58,898 bases of DNA from an uncultured Chloroflexus sp. (GCF_937129525.1 NZ_CAKZNK010000010.1:1-58898), one strand, 5' to 3'; shown: positions 17,958-27,208, numbered from the stretch's first letter. Numbers and translations: made by a program. Notes: generated by a model not told the origin, from the letters alone.

Positions 17958-18836
17958 ATGCCTTCTCAGACTGACTGGCGCAACATCATCGACCAGCACC
18001 TGCCACCGCCGGATCATATGCGCGAACGTAATCGCGCCATTACTGCCGCCTACGCAGACTGGTATCTGCGCCAGCCCTGGCTCTTTCGCTGGGCCGGCCT
18101 GGCGGCGTTTGCGTCGGCTCAGGTCGGGATCGGGATTGCCATAGCCGAGTCGCTGATGGCGCCGCAACGAATGGTACGGAACGGTGATTCGCCAGCTTCA
18201 TCGGCGGCAATATTCGATCTGCTCGCTAACCTGGTCGGAAATGGCGTCAATCTGGCCCTGGTCTTGCCCGTTACCCTGCACGAAGCTGCCGCCGGTCAGC
18301 TTCTCAGCGATCTGCTGATCATCAAGCAAGCCAATGATGCCATCTTCCACGATACCGGCTGGGCGCATCTGGCCTACATCCATGGCGGCCTGCCTGCGCT
18401 TGAACATTGTCTTGCCGCCGATCATCCCATTCGCGCAGCTTTTTGCCTGCTCGACGAAGGCGCCCATCTTATGTGCGAACCAACCACGTTTACCCGCGGG
18501 TGGGACCTGGTCGATCAGGCGACAGTCGCATTGCTGCGCCGCGAGCAAATGACGATCTTGCCGCCGTATATGGATCGGCTATCTGACGTTGGCCGACTGG
18601 TAGTTTCGCTGGGAAGCTGGATGGATTTCACCGGTGACGGGCCAATGAGCGGATCGTCATTCGTGAATTTCTTCGGCCTGCCGGCGGTATTGAGTGGCGC
18701 CCGCAGTATCGCCAATACTTCCGATCGCTGGACGTGGATCGAGCGGGATGTATTGCCCGTGTGGTTCAGGCATAGCGCCACATACCGCCAGGACAGTCCG
18801 CTTGATCGCCAGTTGCGGCGGTTGGCGCTGTGGTGA
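17958..18836 (+). CDS. Hypothetical protein
   Basis: I do not recognise this 292-residue protein with certainty. It is rich in helices and lacks a signal peptide. Weakly hydrophobic stretches near 43-62 and 88-105 are not clear membrane spans. The N-terminal pattern RNRAITAAYADWYLRQP followed by a hydrophobic helix loosely resembles DUF2515/YppC-like proteins, but I would not assign it on that. The start has GAGGGATC about 6 bases upstream of the ATG. It lies between the adenosine-specific kinase, behind a strong hairpin, and a GNAT protein 51 bases downstream. Base composition and codon use look like the neighbours, so there is no sign of recent transfer. Confidence 0.7.
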   Translation: MPSQTDWRNIIDQHLPPPDHMRERNRAITAAYADWYLRQPWLFRWAGLAAFASAQVGIGIAIAESLMAPQRMVRNGDSPASSAAIFDLLANLVGNGVNLALVLPVTLHEAAAGQLLSDLLIIKQANDAIFHDTGWAHLAYIHGGLPALEHCLAADHPIRAAFCLLDEGAHLMCEPTTFTRGWDLVDQATVALLRREQMTILPPYMDRLSDVGRLVVSLGSWMDFTGDGPMSGSSFVNFFGLPAVLSGARSIANTSDRWTWIERDVLPVWFRHSATYRQDSPLDRQLRRLALW

Positions 18837-18849
18837 AATAACGTACAAT
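18822..18849 (+). promoter_or_regulatory. Candidate promoter of the GNAT gene
   Basis: TTGGCG (18822-18827), a 16-base spacer and TACAAT (18844-18849) lie about 40 bases before the next start codon, overlapping the end of the preceding gene. Confidence 0.4.
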
Positions 18850-18887
18850 AGTATCGAGCGAGGAACGAAAGGAATGCAACCGCCGCT

Positions 18888-19760
18888 ATGACACTCGATA
18901 TTTCGCTCGTCTCTGCCACCGACTGGTCGCCGGTACTCAACATCTTTGAACGTTGCAATCGTGTCGATGCGATAGAATTACCGGTATTTTACGATACTGA
19001 ACCGCCACCGACGCTGGTAGCGGCGCGGATCGGCGATACTGTCGTCGGTGGCGCAGCCCTGTACGGCTATTTTGAGATTGAAGCGGTGGTTGCAGTCGAT
19101 CCGGCCTGGCGACGGCAGGGAATCGGGCGGCAACTGATCGAGCAGATCGCACAATGGGCCCAGTTTCGCGGCGGAAGCTGGATCGCGCTCGCCGATGAAG
19201 CCGGGCCGGCGGTGATCCCGTTCGCGACGGCGCTTGGTCTCAAGCGATTGAAGGTGGAAGTATTGCTTGAGCTTGATCCGGCCTGGCTGCCGCCACTCCC
19301 GCCACTGCCGCCGACCTGGCAAACCCGTCTGGCCGACACGAGTGATGCCGCAGTCATCACAGACATCATTGCCGATGCCTTCGGCGATCCGGTTGAGCAG
19401 GTGGCAGCGTTCGTTGCCGATCGCATCACTCATCCGGTGCATCGCTTCGTCATCGGCGCGATCGATGGAACACCGGTAGCAACAATGCGACTGCTCCGCA
19501 ATGGGCAAGGCATCATGATCACCACGTTCGGTGTGCGCCGCGACCAACAGGGGCGCGGTTACGGACGCCTCTTGCTGTTGACGGCAGTGCATCGCTTGCT
19601 TGATGCCGGATATGAACGGATCCATATTGAGGTTGAAGAGAGTAACCGTCCGGCATGCCGCCTCTACCGCTCGTGCGGTTTTATGCCTCGCCGACGCTAT
19701 GGTCAGTATGGACGCAACGGCAATACTCACAACGATGAGGGCACGGCGAGCGGGATATGA
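18888..19760 (+). CDS. Tandem GNAT N-acetyltransferase (two domains)
   Basis: A 290-residue protein made of two GNAT folds. The first (about 1-125) has a V-D-P-A-W-R-R-Q-G-I-G-R-Q-L acetyl-CoA pyrophosphate loop. The second (about 145-280) has V-R-R-D-Q-Q-G-R-G-Y-G-R-L-L and the closing E-E-S-N-R-P-A-C-R-L-Y-R-S-C-G-F motif. The two are joined by a proline-rich linker (PPLPPLPPTW). The two-domain layout recalls mycothiol synthase MshD, but mycothiol is not expected in this lineage, so the substrate is unknown. It is probably transcribed from its own promoter at 18822-18849. Confidence 0.85.
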   Translation: MTLDISLVSATDWSPVLNIFERCNRVDAIELPVFYDTEPPPTLVAARIGDTVVGGAALYGYFEIEAVVAVDPAWRRQGIGRQLIEQIAQWAQFRGGSWIALADEAGPAVIPFATALGLKRLKVEVLLELDPAWLPPLPPLPPTWQTRLADTSDAAVITDIIADAFGDPVEQVAAFVADRITHPVHRFVIGAIDGTPVATMRLLRNGQGIMITTFGVRRDQQGRGYGRLLLLTAVHRLLDAGYERIHIEVEESNRPACRLYRSCGFMPRRRYGQYGRNGNTHNDEGTASGI

Positions 19761-19946
19761 CAAGATGGCGTACCCACCATTCACTCCATCCCCTTCCCAC
19801 GCAATCTCAACCGCGCTACCACCAGTCTGATATGGCCTGACAGCAGATCACAGCGGTTGACCGGCCCTTAGCCAATCAAAGCCTGGCTACCCCAGCGCAA
19901 TAGCAACAGTCATCTTGTCTCTTTCCCAACCACTACAGATACCCTC

Positions 19947-19975
19947 TTGACAGATGGGTGATCATCTGGTATTTT
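19947..19975 (+). promoter_or_regulatory. Promoter of the manganese-type ABC importer operon
   Basis: Consensus -35 TTGACA (19947-19952), a 17-base spacer and -10 TATTTT (19970-19975) lie 34 bases before the start codon at 20010. The spacer contains the inverted repeat CAGATG...CATCTG (19951-19956, 19963-19968). The -10 overlaps the operator at 19972-19989. Confidence 0.75.
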
Positions 19976-19989
19976 AGTCTAGGCTAAAA
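19972..19989. promoter_or_regulatory. DtxR/MntR-like operator
   Basis: TTTTAGTCTAGGCTAAAA is an 18-base palindrome with 8 of 9 symmetric pairs. It resembles the TTAGG/CCTAA-type sites of DtxR-family metal repressors. It covers the -10 element and start point, as expected for repression when metal is plentiful. A DtxR-family regulator is encoded at 38461-39189. Confidence 0.65.
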
Positions 19990-20009
19990 AATATTTTTGA
20001 GGTATTGCA

Positions 20010-20981
20010 ATGCGTCTTTGGCCAGCCCTAATTCTCATCGTGTCGCTCACGCTCACCGCCTGCGCTACGCCGGTAGCTGATGGTCGGCTGCGGGTCATCG
20101 CTACCACCGGCCCGATCGGCGATATTGCGCAGGCAATTGGCGGAGAACGGGTAGCATTGCGCACGCTGCTCGGCCCCGGTATTGATCCCCACACCTACGT
20201 CGCTACTGAAAGCGATCTCTTCGCGTTACAGGAAGCTCGTCTCATCCTGTACAATGGCTTGCACCTCGAAGCCGGTCTTGCGCGCGTCTTTGACGCAATT
20301 AACCAGAGCAACTATGCGCTGGCAGTTCCGGTTGCAGAAGCAGTGCCGGCGGAGCTACTACTGCATTGGGAAGACGGCGATAAAACCTACGATCCCCATG
20401 TCTGGCACGATCCACTGCGCTGGCGTTACGCTGTTGAAGCCGCGCGTGACGCGCTGATCACCGTCGATCCGGCAGGTAGCGCTATTTACCGTCAGCGCAG
20501 CGAACAGTATCTGGCTGCGTTGCAAGCGCTCGATGCCGAGCTACGGGTATTGATCGCGCGCATCCCACCTGAACGGCGGATTCTGGTCACGGCGCACGAT
20601 GCCTTTCAATACTTCGGGCAGGCATACGGCTTTCGCGTCGAAGCGGTGCAGGGTATCAGCACGGCCAGTGAAGCCAGTGCCACCGATATTCGCGCGCTGA
20701 CCGAACTGGTTGTCTCGCAACGAATACCGGCGATCTTTGTCGAAACCAGCGTCTCGCCGCGCACAATCGAGGCGGTGCAGAGCGCTGCGCGCGCTGCCGG
20801 CCACGAGGTGCGTGTCGGCGGCGAACTCTTCTCTGACTCATTAGGCGATCCGGACGGGCCGGCGGGAACATATTTCGGCATGATGCGCCACAATGTCCAG
20901 ACTATCGTCGCTGCGCTGGCCCCATCTGCTGCCAATGCGGTGCAAGGCGCGGCAATGACATCCGAATGCACAATCGAATGA
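20010..20981 (+). CDS. Metal ABC transporter substrate-binding lipoprotein (TroA/MntC-like)
   Basis: A 323-residue lipoprotein: a signal sequence ends in the lipobox LTAC (Cys about 18). It then follows the cluster-9 metal-binding pattern. Likely ligands are His in GIDPHTYVATESD, His in DPHVWHDP, Glu in VEAVQGIST (or the following segment) and Asp in GELFSDSLGD. It has no His-rich loop between the first two ligands, which favours manganese (TroA/MntC/PsaA type) over zinc (ZnuA type). It is the first gene of a four-gene importer and is preceded by a strong promoter overlapping a DtxR/MntR-like operator. It should capture Mn2+ (possibly Fe2+ or Zn2+) outside the membrane for delivery to the permeases. 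Confidence 0.9.
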   Translation: MRLWPALILIVSLTLTACATPVADGRLRVIATTGPIGDIAQAIGGERVALRTLLGPGIDPHTYVATESDLFALQEARLILYNGLHLEAGLARVFDAINQSNYALAVPVAEAVPAELLLHWEDGDKTYDPHVWHDPLRWRYAVEAARDALITVDPAGSAIYRQRSEQYLAALQALDAELRVLIARIPPERRILVTAHDAFQYFGQAYGFRVEAVQGISTASEASATDIRALTELVVSQRIPAIFVETSVSPRTIEAVQSAARAAGHEVRVGGELFSDSLGDPDGPAGTYFGMMRHNVQTIVAALAPSAANAVQGAAMTSECTIE

Positions 20982-21005
20982 TCACGCACAAACGGAGGCA
21001 CGATT

Positions 21006-21779
21006 ATGCTACCAGCCGTTGAAATAGAAGACCTGACCGTCGCCTACGGTGACAAACCGGCCCTGTGGGATGTCGATCTTCGGGTACCACGCGGCGTATT
21101 GATGGCGATTGTTGGCCCCAACGGCGCCGGCAAAACGACCTTACTCAAAGCCACCCTCGGGCTGGTCAAAGCTGCCGCCGGCAACGTGCGGATTCTGGGC
21201 CGGCCTTACGAGCAGCAGCGCCGGCTGGTCGCGTATGTTCCACAGCGGAGCAGCGTTGACTGGGATTTTCCCACTACTGTGCTCGATGTCGTCATGATGG
21301 GCCGTTATGGTCAGCTCGGCTGGCTGCGCCGACCCGGACGGGCTGAACATGAAGCGGCGTTAGCGGCGCTGGCCCAGGTGCAGTTGACCGATTTCGCGCA
21401 TCGCCAGATCGGTCAGCTCTCCGGCGGTCAACAACAGCGCGTCTTTCTGGCCCGCGCCCTCGCCCAGAATGCTGAAGTCTACTTTATGGATGAACCTTTC
21501 CAGGGGGTAGATGCCGTCACCGAACGCGCTATCATCCATATCTTGCGCGATCTGCGCGCCGCCGGCAAGACGGTGGTTGTGGTTCATCACGATTTACAGA
21601 CGGTGCCGGAATATTTCGACCAGGTGGCGCTGATCAATGTGCGCCGGATCGCGGCTGGCCCGGTGCGCGAAGTCTTCACCGAGGCCAATTTGCGCGCTAC
21701 CTATGGTGGTCGGCTGAACATCCTCGGCGCGAATGGTACCGGCGGCGTCGCTACACCCGCGCCGGCGCCAGGGGATTAA
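21006..21779 (+). CDS. Metal ABC transporter ATP-binding protein
   Basis: A 257-residue ABC ATPase. Walker A is GPNGAGKTT, the signature [15 protein letters not shown], Walker [13 protein letters not shown], and the switch histidine lies in VVVHHDL. The [12 protein letters not shown]-loop region is typical of Mn/Zn importers of the MntB/TroB type. The gene starts 24 bases after the binding protein with an ACGGAGGC site. The last 25 residues are a low-complexity Gly/Ala/Pro tail. It powers import through the two downstream permeases. Confidence 0.93.
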   Translation: MLPAVEIEDLTVAYGDKPALWDVDLRVPRGVLMAIVGPNGAGKTTLLKATLGLVKAAAGNVRILGRPYEQQRRLVAYVPQRSSVDWDFPTTVLDVVMMGRYGQLGWLRRPGRAEHEAALAALAQVQLTDFAHRQIGQLSGGQQQRVFLARALAQNAEVYFMDEPFQGVDAVTERAIIHILRDLRAAGKTVVVVHHDLQTVPEYFDQVALINVRRIAAGPVREVFTEANLRATYGGRLNILGANGTGGVATPAPAPGD

Positions 21780-21807
21780 CGACAACGCGAAACATCGGGT
21801 CAGAGCT

Positions 21808-22692
21808 ATGGAACTATTCACCGATTACACCCTGCGCAACGTCACGCTCGGCTCTATGCTACTCGGCGCCATCAGTGGATTGCTGGGCTGCTTCGCAGTC
21901 TTGCGCCGCCAGGCCTTGCTCGGCGATGCGATGTCTCACGCGGCATTGCCCGGCATCGCGCTAGCGTTTTTACTGACCGGGCAGCGCAATACCTTGACCT
22001 TGCTGATTGGCGCCGCGATCGCTGCGCTGGCGGCGGCGCTCTGGCTGCTGGCTATCGTCCGCGCGACCCGGATCAAAGACGATGCGGCGCTCGCTTTCAT
22101 TCTGGCAATCTTCTTCGGCTTCGGCCTGGTCTTGCTCTCGCACCTGCAACGTCACCCCAACGCCGCGCAGGCCGGACTGAAGAGCTTTCTGTTCGGGCAA
22201 GCGGCGGCGCTGGTCGAACGCGATCTATGGGCAATGCTTGCCATCGGCGGGCCGGCCCTGGCGCTCGTGCTCTTCTTCTGGCCACAGATCAAACTGATCA
22301 GTTTCGACCCCGATTTTGCCCATAGCCTCGGTCTTCCGGTGCGTCGGTTTGAGATCCTGCTGACCGGGGTGATGGTAGCGGCAATCGTGATCGGGTTGCA
22401 AACCGTCGGCGTTGTCTTGATGAGCGCAATGTTAATCGCTCCTGCCGTCGCTGCGCGTCAGTGGACTCATCGGCTTGAAACGATGGCGCTGCTGGCCGGT
22501 GGTTTCGGCGCTCTGGCTGCGTTTATCGGCGCCTGGATCAGCACGCTCGGCGAGGGCATGGCCACCGGCCCGGTTATCGTGCTGACGATGAGTGTACTGA
22601 CCGCCCTTTCACTGCTGATCGCGCCAGAACGTGGTCTGCTCTGGCGACGGTTCCGCCTCGTCCGCAATCGGTGGTCGGAAGATGCCGCCTGA
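21808..22692 (+). CDS. Metal ABC transporter permease 1
   Basis: A 294-residue polytopic protein of the ABC-3 family with about eight hydrophobic segments, an N-terminal YTLRNVTLGSMLLGAISGLLG block and LRRQALLGDAMSHAALPGI, the conserved cytoplasmic coupling motif. I chose ATG 21808 for the family-like start MELFTDYTLRN; an earlier in-frame ATG at 21733 would overlap the ATPase gene by 47 bases. It should form a heterodimeric channel with the next permease. Confidence 0.9.
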   Translation: MELFTDYTLRNVTLGSMLLGAISGLLGCFAVLRRQALLGDAMSHAALPGIALAFLLTGQRNTLTLLIGAAIAALAAALWLLAIVRATRIKDDAALAFILAIFFGFGLVLLSHLQRHPNAAQAGLKSFLFGQAAALVERDLWAMLAIGGPALALVLFFWPQIKLISFDPDFAHSLGLPVRRFEILLTGVMVAAIVIGLQTVGVVLMSAMLIAPAVAARQWTHRLETMALLAGGFGALAAFIGAWISTLGEGMATGPVIVLTMSVLTALSLLIAPERGLLWRRFRLVRNRWSEDAA

Positions 22693-22729
22693 TCGATACC
22701 GGAACCGCGTACTTGTGTGAGCATCGACT

Positions 22730-23824
22730 ATGAATCCACAGGTTGAAGTGCAACTCATTGCCGTGGTTATCGCGGCTGCCTGCGCCTTACCCGGCGTCTT
22801 TCTTGTGCTGCGCCGCATGGCGATGCTGAGCGATGCGATCAGTCATACCGTGTTGCTGGGCATTGTGCTGGGGTATCTGATCAGTAACAGTCTCGCATCG
22901 CCACTCCTCTTCATCGGTGCCATCGCAATGGGCGTGATCACCGTCTGGCTCGTCGAGCTGGTCAGCGGTAGTGGATTGGTGCGCGAAGACGCCGCGATTG
23001 GCCTGGTCTTTCCGGCCCTCTTTAGTCTGGCTGTGTTGCTGATTTCGCGTTACGCCGGCAATGTTCACCTCGATACAGATAGCGTTCTGCTCGGCGAACT
23101 GGCCTTTGCGCCTTTTGATCGGGTGAGTTTTCTCGGTCTCGATCTGCCGCGCGCATTGGTGACCGGAGCCGGCGCGCTGAGCCTGAATTTCATCTTACTG
23201 TTCCTTTTTTATAAAGAGCTGAAGCTGGCAACGTTTGACCCGGCCCTGGCGGCGACGCTCGGTTTCACGCCAACCCTGATCCACTACGGCCTGATGACAA
23301 GTGTCTCACTGACCGCCGTAACTGCCTTCGACGCGGTTGGCTCGATCCTGGTGATCGCCCTGATGGTTGCGCCACCGGCGACCGCATACCTGCTCACCGA
23401 CCGGCTCCCGCGTCTGATTGGGCTAAGTGTGGCGATTGGCGCTCTGGACGCCATCGCTGGCTACTGGATTGCTCGTCTGTTCGATGTCTCGATTGCCGGC
23501 GCAATGGCAACTATGACCGGCTTCAGTTTTCTGCTCGCCTGGCTCTTTGCCCCTCGACGCGGTATCGTTGCCCAGGCTTTGCAACATCGCAATCGTCGTG
23601 AACATTTTGCTTTGCAAATGCTAACCCTTCATCTCCTCAATCACGAAGGCTCTGGTGACGCCAGCATCGAATGCCATCCCCGGCATCTCATCGAAGAGCT
23701 GCGCTGGCAACCAGCTTTTGCCGGCGCGATTGTCCGCCGGGCCGAACAGCGCGGGCTGGTGCGCCAACAGGGTGACATTCTGTGCCTCACCGAACAGGGC
23801 CGCGCATTCGCCCGCGATCTGTAG
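22730..23824 (+). CDS. Metal ABC transporter permease 2 with C-terminal DtxR-like winged helix
   Basis: A 364-residue protein. About residues 1-280 form an ABC-3 permease (LRRMAMLSDAISHTVLLGI coupling motif, eight or so membrane segments). The remaining 80 or so residues are hydrophilic and read like a winged-helix domain: EHFALQMLTLHLLNHE, HPRHLIEELRW, AIVRRAEQRGLVRQQGD, LCLTEQGRAFARDL. That pattern (helix, recognition helix, RGLV turn, L-T-x-x-G-R wing) is the one seen in DtxR-type DNA-binding or metal-sensing domains. Permease-DtxR fusions of this type exist in manganese importers of several phyla; the domain may gate transport by sensing cytoplasmic metal. It ends the operon. Confidence 0.88.
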   Translation: MNPQVEVQLIAVVIAAACALPGVFLVLRRMAMLSDAISHTVLLGIVLGYLISNSLASPLLFIGAIAMGVITVWLVELVSGSGLVREDAAIGLVFPALFSLAVLLISRYAGNVHLDTDSVLLGELAFAPFDRVSFLGLDLPRALVTGAGALSLNFILLFLFYKELKLATFDPALAATLGFTPTLIHYGLMTSVSLTAVTAFDAVGSILVIALMVAPPATAYLLTDRLPRLIGLSVAIGALDAIAGYWIARLFDVSIAGAMATMTGFSFLLAWLFAPRRGIVAQALQHRNRREHFALQMLTLHLLNHEGSGDASIECHPRHLIEELRWQPAFAGAIVRRAEQRGLVRQQGDILCLTEQGRAFARDL

Positions 23825-23929
23825 CACAAGCGCCGACTTTCGCGACCACGCCTGCGCCGCCCCACCATCAAGCTATCTGCGGTACAATGACAGGAAAATA
23901 ATTACCACTGATCGAGGAGGGGGAGTCGC

Positions 23930-24601
23930 ATGGCGCGCAAGCCTAGCCGGCTCGAATTTGCCGTCATTGGTCTCGGACGCTTCGGGCGCAGTGTGGCGCT
24001 CAATCTGATCGAACGTGGTCATACCGTACTCGGTATCGATCGCGATCCAACCATTGTGCAGCAGTTAGCCGACCGTATGACGCAGGTCGTTGCGCTCGAC
24101 TCAAGCAACGAAGATGCTCTGCGCGCAGTTGACATCGTGTCATTCGACACAGTTGTCGTCGCGATCGGATCGCAGTTTGAAGCCAACCTGTTGACCACAG
24201 TCGCGCTCAAGCAACTGGGAGTGAAACGAGTGGTCTGCAAAGCGCTCAACGAGCGTCAGCAATACATCCTGACCCGCGTCGGCGCCGATCTGGTGGTCTT
24301 GCCCGAACACGAAGCCGGCGCGCGCCTGGCCTGGCAGCTTTCCGAACCGCATGTCCTCGAACATCTCAATCTTGGTTCCGGGTTCAGCGTCGCCGAAGTG
24401 CGGGTGCCGCCACCGTTAGTCGGACAAACGCTGATGCAGAGTGGATTGCGCCGCCGTTATGGGATCAATGTGCTGGCAATCAAGCACAACGAGAAGATGA
24501 TTGTTACCCCGCCACCAGAGTACGTCTTTCATCGCGATGACCGTATGTTGATTATCGGCACTGACAGCAGTATCAGCACATTCTGCGATCTATCGTCATG
24601 A
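23930..24601 (+). CDS. ktrA: Potassium uptake regulatory subunit KtrA/TrkA-like
   Basis: A 223-residue RCK protein: an N-terminal Rossmann domain (FAVIGLGRFGRSVALNLIERGH, the acidic GIDRDP end of strand 2, VALDSSNEDALR) and a C-terminal TrkA-C domain (VAEVRVPPPLVGQTLMQSGLRRRYGINVLAI). The size suits KtrA, which binds nucleotides and gates the KtrB channel. Start ATG 23930 has a GAGGAGGGGG site. Its stop overlaps the next ATG (24598-24601), so the two subunits are coupled. Confidence 0.92.
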   Translation: MARKPSRLEFAVIGLGRFGRSVALNLIERGHTVLGIDRDPTIVQQLADRMTQVVALDSSNEDALRAVDIVSFDTVVVAIGSQFEANLLTTVALKQLGVKRVVCKALNERQQYILTRVGADLVVLPEHEAGARLAWQLSEPHVLEHLNLGSGFSVAEVRVPPPLVGQTLMQSGLRRRYGINVLAIKHNEKMIVTPPPEYVFHRDDRMLIIGTDSSISTFCDLSS

Positions 24602-25974
24602 CGCTTCTCGCTCCTGGCCGCAATCTGGTGCGATTGCGGCGCAAACCTATCCCCCCACCCATTCGGCTGGTTGGAGGTTTAGCCTTCCTGATCGCGATCG
24701 GCACCGGCCTGCTATGGTTACCGATCAGCAGTACCCGTCCGCTGACCTTCATGGAAGCGCTCTTTACTGCCACTTCCGCCCTGAGTGTCACCGGTCTATC
24801 GGTGATCACACCGGTACGCGACCTCACGCTGATTGGGCAGATCTTGCTGATGTTGCTGATTCAGATCGGCGGCGTCGGTTTTATGGTCGTTGCCGTGATC
24901 ATCTTCCGTCTCCTTGGGCGGCGAATAAGCTTCACCGACCGCATGGCCCTCAGCGACTCGCTCGGCCTGCTCTCTCCGGGAGCTATTCTGGCGTTGACCC
25001 GACGGGTATTGATTACGGTGATCTCCATCGAAATGATCGGCGCTGCTATGCTCTACCTGCACTGGCGCACCGATCCGCGTCTGAGCGAGGCGCAAGCCCT
25101 TTTCTACGCCATCTTTCACGCCGTTTCGGCCTTCTGCAACGCCGGCTTTGACCTCTTTTCCGGCACGCCTGGCTTCGAGAACGGTCTTCCGCGCGATAGC
25201 ATCACGCTATTTGTTATGGGATGGTTGATCTTTACCGGCGGCCTGGGGATTCCGGTTATTGCCGATCTGATCACCTATCCCCACGAGCGCAAGCTCTCAC
25301 TTCATACTCGCATTACCTTGATCGTCGTGGCATTCCTCGTTGGTGTCGGCACCCTCGGCCTCTGGTTGAGCGAAGGTTTCGACGCCGATGGCACACTCTA
25401 CGGTCAGCCAATTGATCGTCAGCTTATCGTCACCACATTCCAATCGATTTCGGCCCGCACTGCCGGTTTCGCGGGTATTGCCAGCTTCGAGCAACTGACG
25501 CCGGGCAGTCAGCTCCTTTTGATTGCCCTGATGTTCATCGGCTGCGCTCCGGCATCGATGGGAGGTGGCATCACGACCGGCACGTTCGCTGTGCTCTCTA
25601 TTTCACTCTGGAGCTATGCGCGCGGCCTGCCAACCGCTCAATTCAGCGGTCGCAGCCTCGCTACCGGGATGGTTCGGCGCGCGGCTGCCGTCTTGACCAT
25701 CTCGCTTTTCGTGGTACTGTGTGCCTCGTGGCTCATTGTCACCACGCACGATACGACCCTTGACCGGGCAGTGTTTGAAGTGGTTTCAGCCTTCGCTACC
25801 TGTGGACTGACGCTTGGCCTTACCGGTGAGCTAAATGTCTTTGGTCAACTGGTGATCATCGCTGTCATGTTTTGGGGGCGGCTCGGCGCGCTCACCATCA
25901 TCAGCGCAATTGCCAACCCCAGCACTGCGCCGCAGCCGGTGACCTATCCCGAAGAACAGATTTTGATCGGGTAG
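24598..25974 (+). CDS. ktrB: Potassium uptake channel subunit KtrB/TrkH-like
   Basis: A 458-residue membrane protein of the TrkH/KtrB family with four M-P-M pore repeats. The filter loops are visible as TATSALSVTGLSV, HAVSAFCNAGFDLF, QSISARTAGFA (followed by PASMGGGITTGT) and SAFATCGLTLGL, each holding the critical glycine. It imports K+, normally coupled to Na+ or H+, under control of KtrA, encoded by the overlapping upstream gene. Confidence 0.93.
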   Translation: MTLLAPGRNLVRLRRKPIPPPIRLVGGLAFLIAIGTGLLWLPISSTRPLTFMEALFTATSALSVTGLSVITPVRDLTLIGQILLMLLIQIGGVGFMVVAVIIFRLLGRRISFTDRMALSDSLGLLSPGAILALTRRVLITVISIEMIGAAMLYLHWRTDPRLSEAQALFYAIFHAVSAFCNAGFDLFSGTPGFENGLPRDSITLFVMGWLIFTGGLGIPVIADLITYPHERKLSLHTRITLIVVAFLVGVGTLGLWLSEGFDADGTLYGQPIDRQLIVTTFQSISARTAGFAGIASFEQLTPGSQLLLIALMFIGCAPASMGGGITTGTFAVLSISLWSYARGLPTAQFSGRSLATGMVRRAAAVLTISLFVVLCASWLIVTTHDTTLDRAVFEVVSAFATCGLTLGLTGELNVFGQLVIIAVMFWGRLGALTIISAIANPSTAPQPVTYPEEQILIG

Positions 25975-26026
25975 CGCCGGACCGCGGACCTGATCCGGCG
26001 CGCAACACGTTTTGAGAATGAGAACG

Positions 26027-27208
26027 ATGCGTCATCTCTACATCCATATCCCATTCTGCCATCGCCGCTGCTCCTACTGCGATTTCAACACCTATGCCAA
26101 CATGGAGCATCGGATTGAAGCCTATGTTGAAGCGCTTTGCGCCGAACTGGCGATGCTGCGCGAGACGCTACCGCCTTTGCCGGTTTCGGCAGAAGCGGCG
26201 GCGTTGCGACCTAGCATCTTCTTTGGCGGTGGCACGCCGAGTATGCTCTCTGTGGCGCAGATCGAGCGCATTTTGCAAGCGGCGACGGCCATCGTGCCGC
26301 TTGCCGAGGCCGAAATCTCGCTGGAAGCCAATCCCGGTACCGTCCTGAGTCGCGACTATCTGCGCGATCTGCGATCGCTTGGCATCAACCGGCTGAGTAT
26401 GGGTGTGCAGAGTCTCCACGATCCGACCCTGCGCATGTTGGGCCGTATCCACACCGCTGCCGAGGCGCGGGCCAGTTATGAAGATGCTCGACGGGTAGGA
26501 TTTGAGACGATCAATCTCGACTTTATTTTCGGCCTGCCCGGCCAGGAACTAGACGAGTGGCGGACAACCCTGCAAGAGGTTATTCGCTGGGAAGTCGATC
26601 ATCTGGCGCTCTACTCTCTCATTCTCGAAGAAAGCACCCCGTTGTACACACAGGTGACGGCAGGGCGATTACGAGTGCCCGACGATGACGTAACCGGCGC
26701 GATGTACGAACTGGCGATGGAGTTGCTGGGTCAGGCCGGTTACCGGCACTACGAGATCTCAAACTGGGTGCGGGCGCATCCTGCCGATCATCTCGATGCG
26801 CCGCCTGCCCTCGCCTGCCAGCACAATCTGGCCTACTGGCTCAACAGTGATTACCTGGCCGCCGGCGCCGGCGCGCATGGCCATCTCTTCCCACAACGCT
26901 ACGCCAACCTGCGCCCTATTGACAGGTACATCGCCGCGATCCAGGCTGGTCACCGGCCGGTGGCCGAGACAACGCCATTAACAACTGCCGACCTGGCTGC
27001 CGAAACGATGCTCATGGGGCTGCGACTCGACATCGGTGTCAGCTTCGACCATTTTGCCGCGCGGGTTGGCCGACCGCTCTACGAAGTCTACGGCGCGACC
27101 CTGGCCGAACTCTGCGCCCAAGAGCTGATCACGATTGAACGCCAGCGAGCGCGACTGACAGCGCGTGGTCGCATGCTCGGCAACCAGGTCTTTGCCCGCT
27201 TCGTGTGA
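26027..27208 (+). CDS. hemW: HemW, radical SAM heme chaperone
   Basis: A 393-residue radical SAM protein beginning RHLYIHIPFCHRRCSYCDFNTY, with the CxxxCxxC cluster motif and the CSYCDF context characteristic of HemW rather than the true coproporphyrinogen oxidase HemN. Later blocks include FFGGGTPS, SLEANPGT, GINRLSMGVQS, NLDFIFGLPGQ, and the C-terminal winged domain. HemW binds heme and inserts it into respiratory proteins. ATG 26027 gives the usual start; ATG 26018 and TTG 26012 are in frame upstream. It stands between the potassium genes and the SAM riboswitch and has no obvious functional link to either. Confidence 0.9.
   Translation: MRHLYIHIPFCHRRCSYCDFNTYANMEHRIEAYVEALCAELAMLRETLPPLPVSAEAAALRPSIFFGGGTPSMLSVAQIERILQAATAIVPLAEAEISLEANPGTVLSRDYLRDLRSLGINRLSMGVQSLHDPTLRMLGRIHTAAEARASYEDARRVGFETINLDFIFGLPGQELDEWRTTLQEVIRWEVDHLALYSLILEESTPLYTQVTAGRLRVPDDDVTGAMYELAMELLGQAGYRHYEISNWVRAHPADHLDAPPALACQHNLAYWLNSDYLAAGAGAHGHLFPQRYANLRPIDRYIAAIQAGHRPVAETTPLTTADLAAETMLMGLRLDIGVSFDHFAARVGRPLYEVYGATLAELCAQELITIERQRARLTARGRMLGNQVFARFV

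Noticed and set aside
23825-23929. Potassium- or c-di-AMP-type riboswitch before ktrA
   Set aside because: The gap is only about 100 bases and has none of the conserved ydaO-type blocks.
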